DNA of 64,000 nucleotides, taken from assembly GCF_019100565.1 (NCBI RefSeq), contig NZ_JAHRID010000005.1:62001-126000 (forward strand), written 5' to 3'. The DNA comes from Arsukibacterium indicum. Lineage in GTDB: Bacteria; Pseudomonadota; Gammaproteobacteria; Enterobacterales; Alteromonadaceae. The notes under the pieces are model-generated. The model did not search any database and was not told where the DNA came from. It saw nothing but the letters and a program-made list of their open reading frames with translations. This document shows, in pieces, positions 1 through 8,819 of this stretch (its first letter is position 1; every line of letters begins with the position of its first letter). The translations under genes were made by a program, and so were the position numbers.

Positions 1-1790
1 CAAAACTCGGCACTGCCGACACGAAGTTGCTGGTCCTGCCAGATGCCGCTGATACCCTGACCAATACTGATGGTGACCTGGCTAATCGCCAAATTCTGTT
101 TTAAGTGGCTGACAAAGGCCCGGGCAATAGGATGTTCAGAGTGCTGCTCCAGGTTTGCGACCACATTTAACAGTTCGTTGTCGGTGATCTGACGGCTAGA
201 TACCGGCTGAAAACGTTGAATATTAACAATACTGAAGCGGCCTTCAGTCAGGGTACCGGTTTTATCAAAAATAATATGAGTAAGTTCTGGCAGGGTTTCC
301 AGTGCTTGTGAGTTCTTTACCAGAATACCCAGCCGGTTTAACCGTGACAGCGCGCAGGTTATTGCGGTAGGGGTGGCCAGACTTAATGCGCAGGGGCAGG
401 TTGCCACTAACACTGATAACGTAACCCAGAATGCCCGGTCGGCGTCTAACCAGAAATACCAGAGGGCGAAAGTCGCTGCGGCAATAAGCAAAAGCCGCTC
501 GACGAAATAACGGGCCAGTTGATCGGTTTTTTCCACCAGCCGCGGTTTGTTGTGCAAGGTTTGTTGCTGCAACTGAATGATCTGGCCCAGGCGCGAATGT
601 ACCAGAGTACTGCTGACACTAATCGTTAGCAGGCCATCATGATTTATACTGCCTGCCAGCACCATATCGCCCTGCTGCCGGCTGATGGCGGTGTATTCAC
701 CGGTCAGCATTGACTCGTCGACAGTGCTGCTACCGCTAAGTACCATACCGTCTGCCGGCAGGGTTTCACCTGGTTTTACCAGAATAATATCACCGGCAAC
801 CAGACGACGGGCTGAAACCGCCTGCTGTTGATCATTCTGCAACAATGTAGCCGATACCGGCATGATTTTCAGTAAGTTACTGGTTGCATCCCGCGCCTGC
901 GCCCGGGCCCGGTATTCAAAAAACTTACCCAGTTGCAGCAGGAAGGTAAACATACAGACCGACTCGAAATAGACGTCACCGGTTTGCATAACAGTGGCAT
1001 AGGCCGATGCAAAAAACGTGTAATAAATTGCCAGGCTCACCGGCACATCCATATTCATTTGTCGTGCTTTAATACTGCGCCAGGCACTGTTAACAAAAGG
1101 CAGCGCTGCATAAAGTACTACCGGCAGGGTGAGCAGCATGCTAATCCAGCGCAGATAGCCATGATGCGATTCGTCAATACCGCTGTATTCGCCAAAATAC
1201 AAGGCAAAGGCCAGCATCATTACCTGCATTGTCATAATGCCAGATACCGCCAGTCGTTTTAAAAAGCGGTTCAGCTCAGCTTTAAACTGATGCTCCATCT
1301 GGTCGGCAACAAAGGGACTGGCCTGATAACCCAGCTGGTTAATCTGCAATAACACTTCACTGAGTGCTAATTGCTCAGGCTGCCAGTTAAGTAAGGCTCG
1401 CTGGGTGGAGGAGTTAATACTGATTTTATTAACAGCAGGGTGTTTATTCAGGTGCTTTTCAATTAACCAGGCACAGGCAGCGCAGCTCATGCCGCTAATA
1501 GCCAGTTCAAGCTCTGCGCCATTCTGATGTTGCTGGCTGATATCGGCCAGCACATCAGCACTGTCATATTGTTGTAAACTGGCGCGCAGCTCAGTTGGGA
1601 TGAGTTCAGCTTTTGCTGCAGCTTCGGTTCGAAATTTGTAATAGTCGTCCAGGCCACTGGCGATAATAGTCTGGGCTACCGCCTGACAGCCTGCACAGCA
1701 AAACAGCTCCGGTTTGCCATTGATGGTTAACTGAAAACGCTCGCCGGTAATAACCGGCTCAAGACAATGAAAACAGCTTAGTGTTGTCAA
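1..1790 (-). CDS. ccoI: Copper-transporting P1B-type ATPase CcoI (C-terminus cut by window edge)
   Basis: Inner-membrane heavy-metal ATPase that supplies copper for the CuB site of cbb3 oxidase. About 596 residues are visible. The N-terminus has a Cys-rich motif (C6, C9, then FCCAGC near residue 35) typical of the CcoI/FixI subgroup, and a heavy-metal domain with MSCAAC near residue 100. The membrane metal site CPC is near residue 464 and the phosphorylation motif DKTGT near residue 508. The start is TTG, with GAGG five to six bases upstream. It lies 41 bases downstream of ccoH, in the usual cco maturation order. The ATP-binding C-terminal part and any ccoS lie outside the window. Family and role are confident; substrate copper is inferred from the family and context. 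Confidence 0.93.
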   Translation of the reverse strand, partial: MTTLSCFHCLEPVITGERFQLTINGKPELFCCAGCQAVAQTIIASGLDDYYKFRTEAAAKAELIPTELRASLQQYDSADVLADISQQHQNGAELELAISGMSCAACAWLIEKHLNKHPAVNKISINSSTQRALLNWQPEQLALSEVLLQINQLGYQASPFVADQMEHQFKAELNRFLKRLAVSGIMTMQVMMLAFALYFGEYSGIDESHHGYLRWISMLLTLPVVLYAALPFVNSAWRSIKARQMNMDVPVSLAIYYTFFASAYATVMQTGDVYFESVCMFTFLLQLGKFFEYRARAQARDATSNLLKIMPVSATLLQNDQQQAVSARRLVAGDIILVKPGETLPADGMVLSGSSTVDESMLTGEYTAISRQQGDMVLAGSINHDGLLTISVSSTLVHSRLGQIIQLQQQTLHNKPRLVEKTDQLARYFVERLLLIAAATFALWYFWLDADRAFWVTLSVLVATCPCALSLATPTAITCALSRLNRLGILVKNSQALETLPELTHIIFDKTGTLTEGRFSIVNIQRFQPVSSRQITDNELLNVVANLEQHSEHPIARAFVSHLKQNLAISQVTISIGQGISGIWQDQQLRVGSAEF

Positions 1791-1831
1791 CCGGGCCTCT
1801 GCTTTTGTTCAACTAAAAACTGAGTATGTAA

Positions 1832-2320
1832 TTAATAACCGAGCTTAATTTCCTGTGTTGCCGGCAGCTCGAAGGTGGCTCTTAATTTCCATTCATTACT
1901 GTTGTCAGTGACATTCAAGCGCCATTTTCCGGTTGGCGTCAGGGGCAGGGTAGCCACATACAGTAGCTCACCACTACGCTGTGCATCCACCGCAAAATCC
2001 TGTGCTGCCAGGGTAGGGTGATAAAAATCAAGGTGAATACTGCTGTCCAGCACGGCATTCTCAGTAAACCTCACCACAGCCCGGTTACCGGCAATCAGCA
2101 CTGTCGCATTTAAATTACGCAATGCCGCTTCACGGTATTTTGCCAATTGTAAATTGATGCTTTTACCGGCTTTATAGTAGTCGTCAATCACCAGATCAGG
2201 TTGTTGCTGATTCATCAGAACCACGGCATAAATGGCCCGTAATGCAGTTACTACCGGTATGGCAATGAGGATCCAGGGCCAGACTTGCTTATACCAGGGT
2301 TTTGTGTCCTGCTGCATCAT
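1832..2320 (-). CDS. ccoH: FixH/CcoH family cbb3 oxidase assembly protein
   Basis: Single-span membrane protein needed for stable assembly of cbb3 oxidase. The 162-residue product has a short cytoplasmic N-terminus, one hydrophobic helix (about residues 14-36) and a periplasmic FixH-like domain with the PDLVIDDYYKAGKSIN signature. Two ATGs are adjacent; AGAGG is better spaced for the second (2317). It sits between ccoP and ccoI with a hairpin in the gap to ccoP. The electron-transfer protein CcoG, often encoded at this point, is not present here. Recognition rests on the FixH motif, size and position. Confidence 0.85.
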   Translation of the reverse strand: MMQQDTKPWYKQVWPWILIAIPVVTALRAIYAVVLMNQQQPDLVIDDYYKAGKSINLQLAKYREAALRNLNATVLIAGNRAVVRFTENAVLDSSIHLDFYHPTLAAQDFAVDAQRSGELLYVATLPLTPTGKWRLNVTDNSNEWKLRATFELPATQEIKLGY

Positions 2321-2341
2321 TACCTCTATGTTGATAATATT

Positions 2342-2360
2342 AAGCCCCTTTACGGGGCTT
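2342..2360 (-). promoter_or_regulatory. Intercistronic hairpin between ccoP and ccoH
   Basis: Perfect 7-bp stem AAGCCCC/GGGGCTT with a 5-base loop, in the 72-base gap between ccoP and ccoH. On the minus strand the stem is followed by AATATT rather than a U tract, so it is not a classical terminator. It could stabilise the upstream ccoNOQP message or lower read-through into ccoHI; that role is inference. Confidence 0.45.
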
Positions 2361-2392
2361 AGTTGCTATTAGCCTGTTTTTGCGTATCTTTA

Positions 2393-3367
2393 TTAACGCA
2401 GATCTTCCGGGTTCGACAAACGGTAAACATATGCTGTCAGTATATGTACCTTATCTTCGCCCAACGTATCTTTAAAAGCAGGCATCACTCCATAACGACC
2501 TTTTATCAGTGTTTCTTCAATGGCACCAGCTGAGCCACCGTACAACCAGATATTATCAGTCAGGTTAGGCGCACCAAATGGCAGATTGTGGGCAACACTA
2601 CCTTTACCATCAGCGCCATGACAGGCTGCACATAAACCGAATTTGGCTTTACCGGCGCTGGCATCACGCTCGTTTACTGCACGGCCAGACAAACTAAGAA
2701 CATAGGCAGTCATTTCCTTAATACCTTGTTCACCAAGCGCTGCTTCCCAACCTGGCATGGCTGCTCTGCGACCATATAGCAGCGTTTCTTTAATCTTGTC
2801 CGGGCTGCCACCATACAACCAGTCGTTGTCAGTAAGGTTTGGATAACCACGCTGACCACGGGCATCGGAGCCATGGCATAACGCGCAGTTTTGCAAAAAC
2901 AGCCGTTGACCAATTTTTAATGCGTCCGGGTCATAGGCCAGATCCAATACGTCACGCTTGGCAAACTGCTGAAAAACCGGGCCGTAGGTTTCTGCCGCAG
3001 CTTCCTGTTCAACATCCAGCTGGACGTAACGCCCTTCAGCTTTTGCCTGGGCTACCGCTGCACGCGACTCTTCCAGGTTTTTAATGCCCTGGTTTGAGCT
3101 GGTCCAGTTTAAAAAGCCCGGCCAGTTACCTAAACCCGGATAGGCGGCAAGATAAAATACCGACCAGATCAGGGTGCCGTAAAACATGTACGTCCACCAC
3201 TTTGGCAGTGGGTTATTGACTTCTTTCAGGCCGTCTACTTCATGATCAGTGGTTTCATCTTCCGGCACACCGACATAGTTAGTTAAATTCCAGCGCAGTA
3301 AAATAAAGCAGCCAATTAGCACAGGTAAAGTTAAAACAATGATCCAAGCACTCCAGAAGCTACTCAT
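2393..3367 (-). CDS. ccoP: cbb3-type cytochrome c oxidase subunit III (CcoP, di-haem)
   Basis: Di-haem cytochrome c subunit that accepts electrons for the cbb3 oxidase. The 324-residue product has an N-terminal membrane anchor (two hydrophobic stretches, about residues 7-25 and 58-76), then two cytochrome c domains with CALCH at 161-165 and CAACH at 246-250. The chosen ATG overlaps the end of ccoQ by 8 bases, and a longer open frame upstream runs through ccoQ in another frame. Gene order N-O-Q-P is the family norm. Periplasmic haem domains act with CcoO and CcoN in one complex. Confidence 0.97.
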   Translation of the reverse strand: MSSFWSAWIIVLTLPVLIGCFILLRWNLTNYVGVPEDETTDHEVDGLKEVNNPLPKWWTYMFYGTLIWSVFYLAAYPGLGNWPGFLNWTSSNQGIKNLEESRAAVAQAKAEGRYVQLDVEQEAAAETYGPVFQQFAKRDVLDLAYDPDALKIGQRLFLQNCALCHGSDARGQRGYPNLTDNDWLYGGSPDKIKETLLYGRRAAMPGWEAALGEQGIKEMTAYVLSLSGRAVNERDASAGKAKFGLCAACHGADGKGSVAHNLPFGAPNLTDNIWLYGGSAGAIEETLIKGRYGVMPAFKDTLGEDKVHILTAYVYRLSNPEDLR

Positions 3368-3542
3368 GATCTGACTCCCGTTTGATTTTTTGTTCTTTCG
3401 ATTCTGGTTCGTCGTCAAATACCAGGTTGGCAGCTTCGTCAAAATCTTTCTTACGTTTTTTACCGTATGCCCAGATAACGAATGCAACAAAGCCAACAAA
3501 CAGAATCACGGTTAACACGCTATGAACTGTTGCAAATTCCAT
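3360..3542 (-). CDS. ccoQ: cbb3-type oxidase small subunit CcoQ
   Basis: Sixty-residue membrane peptide of the cbb3 oxidase complex. It has one N-terminal helix (about residues 7-26), followed by a positively charged KKRKKDF segment and an acidic tail, which is the usual CcoQ/FixQ layout. It lies 5 bases after ccoO and overlaps ccoP by 8 bases, so translation is probably coupled. Proposed family roles are stabilising CcoP in the complex and protecting against oxygen. It is short and rich in shadow frames, but the position leaves little doubt. Confidence 0.92.
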   Translation of the reverse strand: MEFATVHSVLTVILFVGFVAFVIWAYGKKRKKDFDEAANLVFDDEPESKEQKIKRESDHE

Positions 3543-3547
3543 AATGG

Positions 3548-4156
3548 TTACTTCAACGCTGTGCCCAGCGATTGCAGATAAGCAATCAAGGCTTCCATTT
3601 CAGTTTTACCTTTAACTGCATCAGCAGCGCCGGCAATGTCTTCATCGGTATAAGGCACGCCAAAACCACGGAAGATTTCAAGCTTGCGGGCAGTATATTT
3701 CCCATCCAGAACATTAGTGTCCAACCAGGGGAACCCCGGCATATTAGACTGTGGCACTACTGAGCGTGGGTTCATCAAGTGGGCATAATGCCAGTCATCA
3801 CTATACCGTTCGCCAACCCGGGCCAGGTCAGGGCCTGTGCGCTTAGAACCCCACAAAAAGGGATGTTCCCATACGCTTTCGCCTGCGACAGAGTAGTGAC
3901 CATAACGCTCAACTTCGGCCCGGAAAGGACGGATCATCTGGCTATGGCAATTAACACAACCTTCCCGGATGTAAATATCCCGGCCTTCCATTTGTAGCGC
4001 AGTGTAGGGTTTTAAACCGTCGATCGGCTGTTTGGTTTCTTCCATAAACATCAGCGGTGTAATCTGCACCAGAGTACCGAAGCTGATAGCGATAACGGTA
4101 AAAATCCCCAGTAAACCAACACTTTTCTCTATTTTTTCATGATGATTCTTCGACAT
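3548..4156 (-). CDS. ccoO: cbb3-type cytochrome c oxidase subunit II (CcoO, mono-haem)
   Basis: Mono-haem cytochrome c subunit of cbb3 oxidase that relays electrons from CcoP to CcoN. The 202-residue protein has one N-terminal membrane helix (about residues 13-33) and a periplasmic domain with CVNCH at residues 67-71. A downstream SNMPGFPW segment supplies the likely axial methionine. Length is normal for the family. It starts 10 bases after ccoN and is followed 5 bases later by ccoQ, in one operon. Confidence 0.97.
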   Translation of the reverse strand: MSKNHHEKIEKSVGLLGIFTVIAISFGTLVQITPLMFMEETKQPIDGLKPYTALQMEGRDIYIREGCVNCHSQMIRPFRAEVERYGHYSVAGESVWEHPFLWGSKRTGPDLARVGERYSDDWHYAHLMNPRSVVPQSNMPGFPWLDTNVLDGKYTARKLEIFRGFGVPYTDEDIAGAADAVKGKTEMEALIAYLQSLGTALK

Positions 4157-4166
4157 GACCTGCCCC

Positions 4167-5597
4167 TTATGCCGTTACTGGCACAGCTTGTGCCACTTCA
4201 TCTTTACTACGGACAGTTTTGTAAACGTTGTATGCCATAATCAACATACCTGTGACTACAAAAACCCCACCAATAAAGCGCATCAGATAAAATGGCATAG
4301 ATGCTTCCAGACTTTGCACAAAACTGTAAGTCAGGGTGCCGTCAGTGTTTACCGCGCGCCACATCATGCCCTGCATAATACCTGAGATCCACATGGCCAC
4401 GATGTACAACACCACGCCAATGGTATGCAACCAGAAGTGGGTGTTGATTAGCTTGGTGCTGTACATACCCACTTTGTTATAAACCACCGGAATAACATGG
4501 TACATAGCGCCTATAGAAATCATGGCTACCCAGCCTAAGGCACCAGAATGGACATGGCCGACGGTCCAGTCGGTATAATGAGATAAGGCATTGACCGATT
4601 TAATTGCCATCATCGGGCCTTCAAAGGTCGACATACCATAGAAAGATAACGAGACAATTAAAAAGCGCAGAATAGGGTCGGTTTTCAGTTTATGCCAGGC
4701 ACCTGACAGCGTCATGATGCCGTTAATCATGCCACCCCAGCTGGGTACGAACAGCACAATAGACATGACCATTCCCAACGACTGGGTCCAGTCAGGCAGG
4801 GCAGTGTAATGTAAATGGTGCGGTCCAGCCCAGATATAGAGGGCAATCAGGGCCCAGAAGTGAACTATCGACAAGCGGTAAGAATAAACTGGCCGGCCAG
4901 CCTGCTTCGGCACAAAATAGTACATCATGCCAAGGAAGCCAGCAGTTAACAGAAAACCCACTGCGTTGTGGCCATACCACCATTGCACCATGGCATCGAC
5001 TGCACCAGCATAGATAGAATAGGATTTAAACAGATTTAACGGTACTGCCATACTATTAACGATATGCAGGGCTGCTACGGTGATAATAAAACCACCATAG
5101 AACCAGTTTGCGACATAAATATGGCTGGTTTTACGTTTTACTAAAGTACCGAAGAACACGATAGCAAAGGAGACCCAGACAATCGTGATCAGTATATCTA
5201 TTGGCCACTCCAGCTCAGCATACTCTTTACTGCTTTGGCCAATACCAAGCGGCAATGTTATGACTGCGGCAACAATAACCGTTTGCCAACCCCAGAAGGT
5301 AAACATCGCCAGTTTTTCAGCAAATAACCGGGTTTGACAGGTTCGCTGTACCACGTAATAACAGGTAGCAAACAAGGCACTGGTACCAAACGCAAATATC
5401 ACCGCGTTGGTATGAAGTGGCCGTAAACGACTGTACGTTAGCCACGGAATATCAAAGTTTAATGCCGGCCAGTAAAGCTGGGCTGCGAGTAATACGCCCA
5501 CCACCATGCCAACAATACCCCATAAAACGGTAGTAATGGCAAAGTGGCGGACAACGCTATAGTTGTATTCAACATTTAACGGTTTGGTCTGGCTCAT
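4167..5597 (-). CDS. ccoN: cbb3-type cytochrome c oxidase subunit I (CcoN)
   Basis: Catalytic haem-copper oxidase subunit that reduces O2 to water at high affinity while pumping protons. The 476-residue protein is a 12-helix membrane protein. Visible ligands are His62 and His350 (low-spin haem b), His348 (high-spin haem b3), and His210, His260 and His261 (CuB). It heads the minus-strand cco operon. The 278-base upstream gap holds two palindromes but I found no convincing TTGAT-N4-ATCAA FNR box, although FNR/Anr control is common for this operon. Confidence 0.97.
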   Translation of the reverse strand: MSQTKPLNVEYNYSVVRHFAITTVLWGIVGMVVGVLLAAQLYWPALNFDIPWLTYSRLRPLHTNAVIFAFGTSALFATCYYVVQRTCQTRLFAEKLAMFTFWGWQTVIVAAVITLPLGIGQSSKEYAELEWPIDILITIVWVSFAIVFFGTLVKRKTSHIYVANWFYGGFIITVAALHIVNSMAVPLNLFKSYSIYAGAVDAMVQWWYGHNAVGFLLTAGFLGMMYYFVPKQAGRPVYSYRLSIVHFWALIALYIWAGPHHLHYTALPDWTQSLGMVMSIVLFVPSWGGMINGIMTLSGAWHKLKTDPILRFLIVSLSFYGMSTFEGPMMAIKSVNALSHYTDWTVGHVHSGALGWVAMISIGAMYHVIPVVYNKVGMYSTKLINTHFWLHTIGVVLYIVAMWISGIMQGMMWRAVNTDGTLTYSFVQSLEASMPFYLMRFIGGVFVVTGMLIMAYNVYKTVRSKDEVAQAVPVTA

Positions 5598-5633
5598 GTT
5601 GAGTTCCGCTGCAGTTATGCTGGTTACTAAAAT

Positions 5634-5647
5634 CCACCTTAAGGTGG
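5634..5647. promoter_or_regulatory. Perfect 14-bp palindrome upstream of ccoN
   Basis: CCACCTT/AAGGTGG, 37-50 bases upstream of the ccoN start, where a promoter or 5' leader would be. It could be an operator or part of the leader. No known regulator motif is recognised. Confidence 0.3.
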
Positions 5648-5801
5648 CCCTATTGTTATAAAGTGGGCAACTAACAAGATGTTAACTTTGCGGTTGCGGC
5701 CACTGAATTTTGGGCGAAATGATACGAGTTTTGACTTTTAAAAGATAGGTAAACTCACCCATTTTATGACGTAGAACAAAGTCTCTGCACAATAAGTAGC
5801 C

Positions 5802-5817
5802 AATTGTAGTCACAATT
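5802..5817. promoter_or_regulatory. Inverted repeat AATTGT-N4-ACAATT between divergent genes
   Basis: Perfect 6-4-6 inverted repeat in the shared promoter region of ccoN and the divergent lipoprotein gene. Its size resembles a CRP/FNR-family site, but the half-sites do not match TTGAT or TGTGA, so the regulator is unknown. Confidence 0.3.
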
Positions 5818-5875
5818 TAGCCCTTTTGCAGAAAAGCCGGTAAAATGTGTGTTTTCACGCCGCCCAAAGTTGCCC

Positions 5876-6295
5876 ATGCAAAACAGTATTATTTGTCATG
5901 TATGCCTGCTGATGTTTTTGCTAGTGTTAGCGGCGTGCCAGCCACAACGAGCCGATCACAGTACCAGGGTGTTTACTCAGGGCCCGGACATATCCCTTGG
6001 TTTGACGCCGGGAACAGTTCCGGTAGAAACACCGTTGCGTCTTCAGTTGGTCAGCCGGCAGCCAATAAGCAATATTACGGCTGACGTTACCGGCGTTAGT
6101 ATGTACATGGGGGTTGTCCCGTTGCGCTTTCAAAAGCTAAGTACGCCAGACAGTGGTGGTGCAGAGCAATGGCAGGCAGAGTTTTTACTGGGTGCCTGTA
6201 GCGATCCAGCCATGTTATGGCAACTGAACGTGACAGTACAGTTCGCAGATGGCAGAAAACTTTCGTTAAAAGAGCAGTTTAATTCAAGCTGGTAA
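5876..6295 (+). CDS. Putative lipoprotein, divergent from the cco operon
   Basis: About 139 residues from the ATG at 5876, chosen because it gives a compact lipoprotein signal with lipobox L18-A-A-C21. A GTG at 5849 would add nine residues before it. Neither start has a clear ribosome-binding site. The mature part looks like a small beta-rich domain (TADVTGVSMYMGVVPL then a QWQAEFLLGACSDP stretch). I do not recognise the family. Divergence from ccoN across a shared regulatory gap suggests, but does not show, a link to respiration or copper handling. It is probably exported and lipid-anchored. Confidence 0.65.
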   Translation: MQNSIICHVCLLMFLLVLAACQPQRADHSTRVFTQGPDISLGLTPGTVPVETPLRLQLVSRQPISNITADVTGVSMYMGVVPLRFQKLSTPDSGGAEQWQAEFLLGACSDPAMLWQLNVTVQFADGRKLSLKEQFNSSW

Positions 6296-6395
6296 AAAGC
6301 GGTTTTTAATGCTTGTCAGCTGGCTAAAATTTGTTCAGTATAGGCAGGCGAAAAAGACAGAAGATACAACTAAAACTAATCTGAGGTTACCTGAA

Positions 6396-6587
6396 ATGAC
6401 CAGTGATTTTGTCCGTAATATCCATTTGGCTACCGCTCAGCAACTTCGGGATCAAGGTGCTGATTTAACAGTTATTTTAGAGCATTTTGATAGCGTTTTT
6501 TTACCTCAGGAAGAGTTTCCGGAGTTACTGGATCAGCTGGGTTACCCACAACAGGATCTGAAGCAATTTCTGCAGGGCCAGCTTTAG
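6396..6587 (+). CDS. Small hypothetical protein
   Basis: About 63 residues from the ATG at 6396, which has GAGG nine bases upstream. An in-frame ATG at 6309 would add 29 basic residues (total 92) and lies 13 bases after the lipoprotein stop. The core is acidic, soluble and helical (residues HLATAQQLRDQGADL then FLPQEEFPELLDQLGY), without signal or membrane segment. It probably forms a transcript with the upstream lipoprotein gene and is followed by a strong terminator at 6692-6731. Function unknown. Confidence 0.55.
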   Translation: MTSDFVRNIHLATAQQLRDQGADLTVILEHFDSVFLPQEEFPELLDQLGYPQQDLKQFLQGQL

Positions 6588-6601
6588 GGCGAAAGCTGAT
6601 G

Positions 6602-7498
6602 TCACTGCCGGGCCCGGATTGTTTGTAACAGATGTAACTCGTTGGCAGTAGTGACGTCAAGCCTGGCTGTTTCCGCGCAAACAAATTCAGTAAAGCCGCA
6701 ATCTGCCATATCGGGCAGATCGCGGCTTTTTTGTTGGCCTGGATTCCAGATAACACTGGCATCATGGCCATTTTGTATAACAGTTAACTGTTTTTGCTGA
6801 TCTATCAGTTGCAACTGGCTACTGGTGTTATAGTAAATCCGGTCGGTTTCACCGTTAAAACCTGTTTCGTTGCTGGCAGATATCTGCATAACATTCGCCA
6901 CTTTATCAAAGTAATGCTCGCTTAAACCTTTAACCCTGGCCTGCTGCAGATCAGATACCCGAAAATAGCTATGAAGCGCTGCCTGTTGATAAAGCGAAGT
7001 GTCACACTTAAGTTGTATTGTCAGTTCGCTGTCACTCAGTAGCAGGTTTAGTAAAAGCTTCATGGGCTTCGATATTGTGTTACCCGTTGCGCTAATTACA
7101 GCAGAATCGGCTGGCCATAACGCCGGTGGTATATCAGTAACAGTAATGCTTAAAGTCACGCTAACGCTGTCAGCACTAACCCGGCTGTCGGCAAGCTGCC
7201 AAAACCGGTTACGTACCAGGCCATGGTTAGGCAATGATTGGTGCTGCTTTATTTTATCGTCAGCAGGGCCAAACCACGGCCAGCAAACCGGTACGCCGCC
7301 GCGAATTGCTGCGCCGTTATGCCATTGTGCTTTGTCAGATAACCACAATACTTCATTGCCAGCTGTCGGCTGATAGGACAATAACTGGCCCCCATATAAT
7401 GAAATCACCGCCCTGGCTTGCCCGCACTGCAATTTCAGACAGGGCAAATCGCCAAGCTGGCCAAAACCGGTAATCGTACTGATGCTTTGTTGTGGCAT
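6602..7498 (-). CDS. yeaD: D-hexose-6-phosphate mutarotase, aldose 1-epimerase family (YeaD-like)
   Basis: Aldose 1-epimerase superfamily protein of the YeaD type, which interconverts alpha and beta anomers of hexose 6-phosphates in the cytoplasm. The 298-residue product begins at the ATG at 7498, preceded by AAGGA; an upstream in-frame start would add 24 residues without a good binding site. Recognisable segments are GGQLLSYQP, RGGVPVCWPWFGP and, near the end, VIWNPG followed by FTEFVCAETA. It lies downstream of gapA in the same direction and may be reached by read-through. A plus-strand terminator is embedded in its last part (6692-6731). Confidence 0.88.
   Translation of the reverse strand: MPQQSISTITGFGQLGDLPCLKLQCGQARAVISLYGGQLLSYQPTAGNEVLWLSDKAQWHNGAAIRGGVPVCWPWFGPADDKIKQHQSLPNHGLVRNRFWQLADSRVSADSVSVTLSITVTDIPPALWPADSAVISATGNTISKPMKLLLNLLLSDSELTIQLKCDTSLYQQAALHSYFRVSDLQQARVKGLSEHYFDKVANVMQISASNETGFNGETDRIYYNTSSQLQLIDQQKQLTVIQNGHDASVIWNPGQQKSRDLPDMADCGFTEFVCAETARLDVTTANELHLLQTIRARQ
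6692..6731 (+). terminator. Rho-independent terminator inside the yeaD-like coding sequence
   Basis: Stem of AAAGCCGC then ATCTGCC, pairing with GGCAGAT then GCGGCTTT around one A/C mismatch, followed by six T on the plus strand. It should end the transcript of the lipoprotein/small-protein genes. It lies wholly within codons of the convergent yeaD-like gene. Confidence 0.8.
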
Positions 7499-7588
7499 AA
7501 AAAGTCCTTCAAATGCAGATAAACTTGCCGATAGCATAGCGGAGTAGGTGTTCTTTCGAAACAGCGGCATGGATACCGCGCAGGCTGA

Positions 7589-7610
7589 AACAGCACAGGG
7601 ATGTGCTGTT
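7589..7610. promoter_or_regulatory. Hairpin between gapA and yeaD-like gene (proximal to yeaD)
   Basis: Nine-bp perfect stem AACAGCACA/TGTGCTGTT with GGGA loop. No U tract follows on the minus strand. Together with the hairpin at 7634-7659 it fills the 197-base gap downstream of gapA. Confidence 0.45.
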
Positions 7611-7633
7611 GAAGGCGGTGCAGAAAGAATTTT

Positions 7634-7659
7634 CTGCTCTGCTATGTTAAGCAGAGCAG
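7634..7659. promoter_or_regulatory. Strong 10-bp hairpin downstream of gapA
   Basis: CTGCTCTGCT/AGCAGAGCAG with a 6-base loop, 36 bases after the gapA stop. On the minus strand it is followed by AAAATTCTTT, a poor U tract. It may protect the abundant gapA message from 3' decay or act as a weak terminator. Confidence 0.5.
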
Positions 7660-7695
7660 CGATAAAGCCTGCTTTAAAAACGGTACTTTATGGTT

Positions 7696-8700
7696 TTACT
7701 TCATCAGCTCAACCACGTTATCCAGCATCCGGTTACTAAAGCCCCATTCATTGTCATACCACGACATGACTTTGACCAGGCGGCCATTTACCCGGGTTTC
7801 AGTAGCATCAAAAATGGATGACATTGGGTTGTGGTTAAAATCAACTGATACCAGTGGCAAATCGTTGACTGCCAGTACCTGGTTCATCGGGCTAGTTGCG
7901 GCCGCTGCACGGATGATGTCATTCACTTCTTCTATGCTGGTTTCACGGCCGGCGATAAAGGTCAAATCAACCAGCGACACATTTAAGGTTGGAACGCGCA
8001 CTGCCAGACCATCAAACTTGCCTTTCAGCTCAGGAACCACCAGGCCAACTGCCGCCGCTGCCCCGGTTTTTGTGGGGATCATCGACATTGCCGCAGCTCT
8101 GGCCCGGCGTACATCAGTATGATAGACATCACTTAAGCGTTGATCATTGGTGTAGGCATGAATTGTGGTCATTAAACCAGATTCAATACCAAGCGAGTCT
8201 GACAGCGGTTTGGCAATCGGTGCCAGACAGTTTGTAGTACAGGACGCGTTTGAAATAATGGTCATCTGTGGCGTAATAACCTGATGGTTAACGCCATATA
8301 CTACCGTGGCATCGACATCTTTGCCTGGCGCTGAAATAATGACTTTTTTTGCACCGGCGGTTAAATGGGCGCCTGCTGTTTTGCGATCGGTAAATAAGCC
8401 GGTACACTCTAATACAACGTCCACCTTTAAATCGGCCCACGGCAAATCAGCCGGGTTACGGATGCTCAGGGTTTTAATCTGGTCGTCGTTAACGTAAATA
8501 GCTTCATCGTTGTGGCTGACGCTGGCAGCGAAAATACCATGCGCTGTGTCATACTTCAGCAGGTGTGCATTAATAGCCGCGTCGCCTAAATCGTTAATGG
8601 CAACAATTTTAATATCGTAATTTTTGCTGCTTTCATATAAAGCACGTAATACATTGCGGCCGATACGACCAAAGCCATTAATTGCAACCCGAATAGACAT
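7696..8700 (-). CDS. gapA: Glyceraldehyde-3-phosphate dehydrogenase, type I
   Basis: Glycolytic enzyme making 1,3-bisphosphoglycerate from glyceraldehyde 3-phosphate with NAD. The 334-residue protein has the N-terminal Rossmann motif [10 protein letters not shown], an Asp at position 37 in AIND that favours NAD, catalytic Cys154 in SNASCTTN and His181 in [10 protein letters not shown]. The ATG at 8700 has GGAG six bases upstream; a longer frame adds 17 implausible residues. It is transcribed away from malQ, with two HexR-type sites in the shared gap. A second, longer GAPDH paralogue lies at 32.6 kb. Confidence 0.95.
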   Translation of the reverse strand: MSIRVAINGFGRIGRNVLRALYESSKNYDIKIVAINDLGDAAINAHLLKYDTAHGIFAASVSHNDEAIYVNDDQIKTLSIRNPADLPWADLKVDVVLECTGLFTDRKTAGAHLTAGAKKVIISAPGKDVDATVVYGVNHQVITPQMTIISNASCTTNCLAPIAKPLSDSLGIESGLMTTIHAYTNDQRLSDVYHTDVRRARAAAMSMIPTKTGAAAAVGLVVPELKGKFDGLAVRVPTLNVSLVDLTFIAGRETSIEEVNDIIRAAAATSPMNQVLAVNDLPLVSVDFNHNPMSSIFDATETRVNGRLVKVMSWYDNEWGFSNRMLDNVVELMK

Positions 8701-8757
8701 AGTGACTCCAGAGTTAGTTTTAGAAAATAAGGCTGAAAACGTATTCAGCAAATAATA

Positions 8758-8772
8758 TGTAGTAAAATTACA
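8758..8772. promoter_or_regulatory. HexR-type operator (TGTAGTAAAATTACA)
   Basis: Matches the gammaproteobacterial HexR consensus (TGTAATNNNATTACA type) at all but one position. It lies 58-72 bases upstream of gapA and would overlap a plausible gapA -10 region. HexR is an RpiR-family regulator of central carbon genes that responds to 2-keto-3-deoxy-6-phosphogluconate; the assignment is by motif only. Confidence 0.65.
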
Positions 8773-8819
8773 TTAATGCTGGCATTTTTCAAGTTTAAAA
8801 CGGCAATAAATTGCTTTTA

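Noticed and set aside
933..1262. Plus-strand 109-codon open frame
   Set aside because: It is antisense to ccoI, which has all P-type ATPase motifs across the same stretch; the frame has His/Arg-rich low-complexity coding and no binding site.
5598..5875. FNR/Anr box upstream of ccoN
   Set aside because: I looked for TTGAT-N4-ATCAA in both strands and found none; the palindromes present do not match.
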